Assembly: GCA_045123575.1 (NCBI GenBank)
Contig: JBGVKG010000047.1
Location: forward strand, 1 to 64,000
DNA: 64,000 nt
Origin: SVEL01 sp045123575
Lineage (GTDB): Bacteria; Bacillota; Clostridia; Lachnospirales; Lachnospiraceae
Direction of reading: 5' to 3'
The notes beneath the pieces are model-generated. The model was not told where the DNA came from. It was given only the letters and a program-made list of their open reading frames with translations, and did not search any database. Shown piece after piece: positions 60,716 to 64,000 of the stretch. Numbering within the stretch: the first letter of the stretch is position 1; each line of letters starts with the position of its first letter. The position numbers and the translations under genes are program-made.

Positions 60716-61699
60716 TCAAAGACTTTTCGCAAATGTCATTTTCAACTCTTGTTGCTTATATATAGTCCTTAATTTTTCGCTATTTTTATCGGGTATCCAA
60801 GACTTATTACTATTATTATATTGGTTCAATAGCTTTCTATATTTTTCAGGATATGAAAGCATAATTCTCAATATTTTTAGTTCATCATCTGTTATTGCTT
60901 TTACATGGTCGTATCTTTCTAGTAGCTGATGGCCTAGTTGTATATTCCAATCATGTTTTTCCATAACCTTTCTTATATAAAGATATAGATCTATTATCTG
61001 CGGTCCTCTTCCACTGTGGTCAAAGTTCACAACCGCTACCCCTTGACTCATCATAATAATATTATGATAATTATAAGCCCCATGGCATATACTACAATTT
61101 TCCTTTGCCTCATACTCTATTCTATGTATACCTGACTCTATAAGCTGTTTATATGATTCTTCTGCGTACCCATAATATTCCTCAAATCTCGCTAACACAT
61201 CATACTCAAACTGTGTCTTTCTCGCACGCTTACGAATAAAATTACGCACTCTTTTTAGCTCCTCATTATATCTAATATATTCTGATATAACGCTTTCATT
61301 TATAGGTGCATTACACAACACCGTTTCATCCTTAATCATATAAAGGACCTTATGTAGCTCCGCCAATGTATGTATACCTTTCAGTAAATCATTCTGTTTT
61401 TTTACATCACATTCATTGCCCTCATACCATTTCTTTAATATATATTTTGTACCATATATATCTTCTCCAAACAATTCACCCTCTTTTGTTCTGACTAATC
61501 TATCTACATTTAAATGACTATTATTCTCTATGTATCCAAGTAATGCTTCTTCATAGGATAGCCTTCCACCATTTCCCTCATACTCCGACAGTCTAAAAAA
61601 GCCCTTATCCGTCCAGACCAGATAGGCTTCTCTTCCCCTCATCACCTTGTTTACTTCTATATCATAGAGATTTAACACCTCTAGATTACGTTCATTCAT
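60716..61699 (-). CDS. CotS-like spore coat kinase-fold protein
   Basis: A 327-aa soluble protein of the CotS/aminoglycoside-phosphotransferase-like family found on spore coats. RLSYEEALLGYIENN, then KYILKKWYEGNECDV, GIHTLAELHKVL and ICHGAYNYHNIIMMSQG, followed by VNFDHSGRGPQIIDLYLYIR, follow the family. The usual catalytic Asp of HGD is replaced by Ala, so kinase activity is doubtful, though the metal Asp in NFDHSG remains. GGAGGG precedes the ATG. Divergent from the CCA gene. Confidence 0.78.
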   Translation of the reverse strand: MNERNLEVLNLYDIEVNKVMRGREAYLVWTDKGFFRLSEYEGNGGRLSYEEALLGYIENNSHLNVDRLVRTKEGELFGEDIYGTKYILKKWYEGNECDVKKQNDLLKGIHTLAELHKVLYMIKDETVLCNAPINESVISEYIRYNEELKRVRNFIRKRARKTQFEYDVLARFEEYYGYAEESYKQLIESGIHRIEYEAKENCSICHGAYNYHNIIMMSQGVAVVNFDHSGRGPQIIDLYLYIRKVMEKHDWNIQLGHQLLERYDHVKAITDDELKILRIMLSYPEKYRKLLNQYNNSNKSWIPDKNSEKLRTIYKQQELKMTFAKSL

Positions 61700-61832
61700 A
61701 ACATGCCCTCCAATTAATTTACATCATACTTTATCCTATGAATATTTTTTGCAAATATAACTAATTAATGATATACTTTCCTAAACTATTTACCTTAAGT
61801 AGGAAAGAAGAGAAGAGAGGCGTTAACACAAT

Positions 61833-63080
61833 ATGAGCAGTATTAAAATAAATATGCCAAAAGATGTTGCACATATTATATGGATATTAGAAAAAAACGG
61901 TCATGAAGCCTTCGCTGTAGGTGGCTGTGTTCGCGATGCCATCATGGGACGTGAGCCTCACGACTGGGATATTACCACCTCTGCCAATCCAGAGCAGGTT
62001 AAAGCATTATTTAAACGTACTATTGATACTGGTATACAGCACGGTACTGTCACAGTTATGATGAATTCTACAGGCTATGAGGTGACCACCTACCGTATAG
62101 ACGGCACATATACAGATGGCCGCCATCCTGAGCAAGTCACTTTCACAAGTAATCTGGTTGAGGACCTTAAAAGACGCGACTTTACCATCAACGCTATGGC
62201 TTACAATGATAGGGTGGGTGTAGTTGACCAATTTGGTGGCATATACGACCTAAGACACAAGATTATCCGCTGTGTAGGCAAGGCTACTGAACGTTTTACT
62301 GAAGATGCCCTTCGTATCCTTCGAGCTATTCGTTTCAGTGCTCAGTTAGGTTTCTCCATAGAAGATAATACTGCTAAAGCTATAGTTGCCTTAGGTAGTA
62401 ATTTAACTAAGATAAGTAAGGAACGTATCCAAACCGAGCTAAACAAGCTTATAACTTCTAGGCATCCTGACAGGTTAGAGCTTATAGATATGTATGGTCT
62501 TAACCCATATATCTTTGAGGGTGCTACCAACCTTAATCGTCAAAACCCTAACCTATACAAAAACATATCTCATACTATGAATATGTTACCAGACGACCAT
62601 TATCTTAGAACTGCGGCATTACTCATCTACGAGGAACAGCCTAAGACTGTTTTAAAAAAGCTGAAGCTTGATAATAACACCATAGACATATGCGGCAAAT
62701 TATGCTCACTAAAGGATATAATTCTCCCTACAGATAAACCTTCTCTTAGACGTATTATCGTTAAATACGGCAGAGATATTTTTGATAATTATACATTTAC
62801 TTTTATAGAAGCTCTTATAAAAGCAGATATATATAAACATATGACTATCAATGGTCTTCACACAGTTCAGTCCATTTATCAGGACATCATAGATAATAAA
62901 GACTGCATATCTCTAAAAGATATGCAGCTTACTGGCAGCGACCTTATGACTATGGGTATACCACAGGGTAAAGAACTTGGTATTATATTAAATCGACTAT
63001 TTGAAAGGGTACTCGACGACCCCTCTCTTAATAACCGCGAGACTTTAATAAACTTAGTATCTCTCGTATCATCACAGTAA
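61833..63080 (+). CDS. cca: CCA tRNA nucleotidyltransferase
   Basis: A 415-aa class II nucleotidyltransferase that adds CCA to tRNA 3' ends. VGGCVRDAIMGREPHDWDIT carries the metal Asp pair, followed by RRDFTINAMAYN, FTEDALRILRAIRFSAQLG and the C-terminal helical tail (HYLRTAALLIYEEQPKTVLK). GAGAGG lies 10 nt before the ATG. Its 3' end overlaps the convergent permease gene by 53 bp. Confidence 0.93.
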   Translation: MSSIKINMPKDVAHIIWILEKNGHEAFAVGGCVRDAIMGREPHDWDITTSANPEQVKALFKRTIDTGIQHGTVTVMMNSTGYEVTTYRIDGTYTDGRHPEQVTFTSNLVEDLKRRDFTINAMAYNDRVGVVDQFGGIYDLRHKIIRCVGKATERFTEDALRILRAIRFSAQLGFSIEDNTAKAIVALGSNLTKISKERIQTELNKLITSRHPDRLELIDMYGLNPYIFEGATNLNRQNPNLYKNISHTMNMLPDDHYLRTAALLIYEEQPKTVLKKLKLDNNTIDICGKLCSLKDIILPTDKPSLRRIIVKYGRDIFDNYTFTFIEALIKADIYKHMTINGLHTVQSIYQDIIDNKDCISLKDMQLTGSDLMTMGIPQGKELGIILNRLFERVLDDPSLNNRETLINLVSLVSSQ

Positions 63081-64000
63081 CTAGTGGGCCTACTATCATA
63101 CCTAAGAAACCAAACAGCTTATAGCCTACAAATATACTTATCAATGTGGAGATAGGTGACAAACCTATCTCCTTTCCCATTAATCTTGGTTCAAGAAACT
63201 CCCTTATCAAATAGCATAAAATAAATACAACAAACAGTATTGCACCATTTACATAATTCCCCGTAAAAAAACATATAACACTCCAAGGAACCAGTATCGT
63301 ACCTACACCTATTAAAGGCAATGCATCACATACACCTATGATAATGCCTATAATGATATTATACTTATTTCCTATTATAGCTAACCCCACAGCACATACC
63401 ACCGATAATATACCTATGATAATAAGCTGTGACCTTACATAGGCCCTTAACACCTTGCTTATAAGTTTCTTTAAATATACTATCTCGCTATAAAAAATAT
63501 TGTTTTTATCTACCGTCCTTATGCTATCCATATCCTTTAACATATAAAATATAGCCATAATAGTTAATGCCAACACTAGAAATACATCAAAGAATAGCAT
63601 AACGGTATTTACAGAATTATTCATAACTATTTGCACCATTTTCTCCTGCCATCCTCCCATAACATTACCTAGTCCGTCATAGATTATATGATAAAACGTC
63701 CCTCTATCCATTCGACATGCCTTTTCCATCATCCCACACATTTTTTCAAGATATAATAGTATACGTTCTTCATATATAGGCAAGCGAGATATTAGCGACA
63801 TAAGTTGCCCCCATACTATATCCATCACAAAATACAAAACTACAATCGTAGACGCTATAGCCAATAGTAACGTGACCACAGCCGCCGCAGTCTTGTGAAA
63901 GTGCAGCTTTCTATGAAGGAACCTGGCAACAGGATATATAAGGCAAGCTAGCCCATAGGCTAATATAAAAGGCCAAACCAAGGGTAAAAGATAACGTATA
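63028..64000 (-). CDS. ytvI: YtvI/AI-2E-type permease, cut by the window edge
   Basis: At least 323 residues of a membrane protein with eight expected helices, seven visible; the frame stays open to base 64000, so the true start is outside. FILAYGLACLIYPVARFLHR opens it, then SVVCAVGLAIIGNKY, GICDALPLIGVGTILVPW (written here with its V) and LEPRLMGKEIGLSPISTL near the end are family blocks. In spore formers this YtvI-like branch is linked to sporulation; others export signalling molecules or Na+/H+. The last 53 bp overlap cca on the other strand. Confidence 0.82.
   Translation of the reverse strand, partial: IRYLLPLVWPFILAYGLACLIYPVARFLHRKLHFHKTAAAVVTLLLAIASTIVVLYFVMDIVWGQLMSLISRLPIYEERILLYLEKMCGMMEKACRMDRGTFYHIIYDGLGNVMGGWQEKMVQIVMNNSVNTVMLFFDVFLVLALTIMAIFYMLKDMDSIRTVDKNNIFYSEIVYLKKLISKVLRAYVRSQLIIIGILSVVCAVGLAIIGNKYNIIIGIIIGVCDALPLIGVGTILVPWSVICFFTGNYVNGAILFVVFILCYLIREFLEPRLMGKEIGLSPISTLISIFVGYKLFGFLGMIVGPLVTVMIREILSLLKSRGY

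Noticed and set aside
1..64000. tRNA, rRNA, CRISPR array, prophage or complete insertion sequence
   Set aside because: None could be found by eye: no T-loop GTTCGA-type tRNA sets, no regularly spaced repeats and no transposase or phage structural genes.

Overview
The window looks like chromosomal DNA of an anaerobic, endospore-forming, low-GC Firmicute of the Clostridia, most likely a member of the Lachnospiraceae. Evidence seen here: AT-rich sequence with strong GGAGG ribosome-binding sites; a broad set of sporulation and germination genes (spoIIR, spoIID, a SpoIIQ-like M23 protein, SipL, gerA genes, a CotS-like kinase, a YtvI-like protein, a spoIIID remnant); oxygen-defence proteins of anaerobes (reverse rubrerythrin, flavin reductase-rubredoxin, PerR); and many lipoproteins with Ser/Thr/Glu-rich linkers. 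No tRNA, rRNA, CRISPR array or complete insertion sequence was seen.

Layout. 0.2-5.7 kb is a tight seven-gene minus-strand operon of unrelated small enzymes, including a P-loop kinase fused to an APH(3')-like phosphotransferase and an adjacent HAM1-type pyrophosphohydrolase and pyrophosphatase. 5.7-6.4 kb is a scrapyard holding a truncated spoIIID and the tail of a possible phage-type nuclease domain. 6.4-20 kb carries lipoproteins, a CDF metal transporter, a trigger-factor-like foldase lipoprotein, a PurF-like protein lacking its N-terminal cysteine, an orphan TrpB, MntP behind a yybP-ykoY (Mn2+) riboswitch, YbaK and small regulators. 20-25 kb carries a PTS-EIIC/EAL fusion and an oxidative-stress block (rubredoxin proteins, reverse rubrerythrin, perR) with three matching operator-like sites on two strong promoters. 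25-33 kb holds spoIIQ-like, spoIID, glycogen phosphorylase and a T-box controlled ileS of the IleS2 type. 33-45 kb has plsC, pncB, a radical-SAM/DNA-metabolism pair, spoIIR converging on a germination operon (GerA plus a GerAB-GerAC fusion), ispE and a GntR regulator.

45.9-46.55 kb is a 678-bp imperfect palindrome with no credible gene, the most unusual non-coding object in the window. 47.5-49.5 kb carries sipL and a PrcB-like protein. 49.6-57 kb looks like a peptide-signalling and export locus: two ABC transporters (each ATPase plus permease in one chain), a lipoprotein, a secreted 174-aa protein, a 30-bp perfect palindrome, a 49-aa secreted peptide, and a convergent regulator with two HTH regions and a TPR-like helical body. 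57-64 kb returns to housekeeping and sporulation genes (PH-domain protein, phosphoglucomutase, PEGA lipoprotein, CotS-like protein, CCA transferase and an edge-truncated YtvI/AI-2E-type permease).

How it works together. The sporulation genes cover several stages: forespore-to-mother-cell signalling (SpoIIR), engulfment (SpoIID with a SpoIIQ-like partner), coat attachment (SipL) and germination (Ger proteins). Metal and redox genes (MntP with its riboswitch, PerR, rubrerythrin, rubredoxin fusion) form a stress module. Functions are inferred from sequence motifs read by eye; no database search was run.
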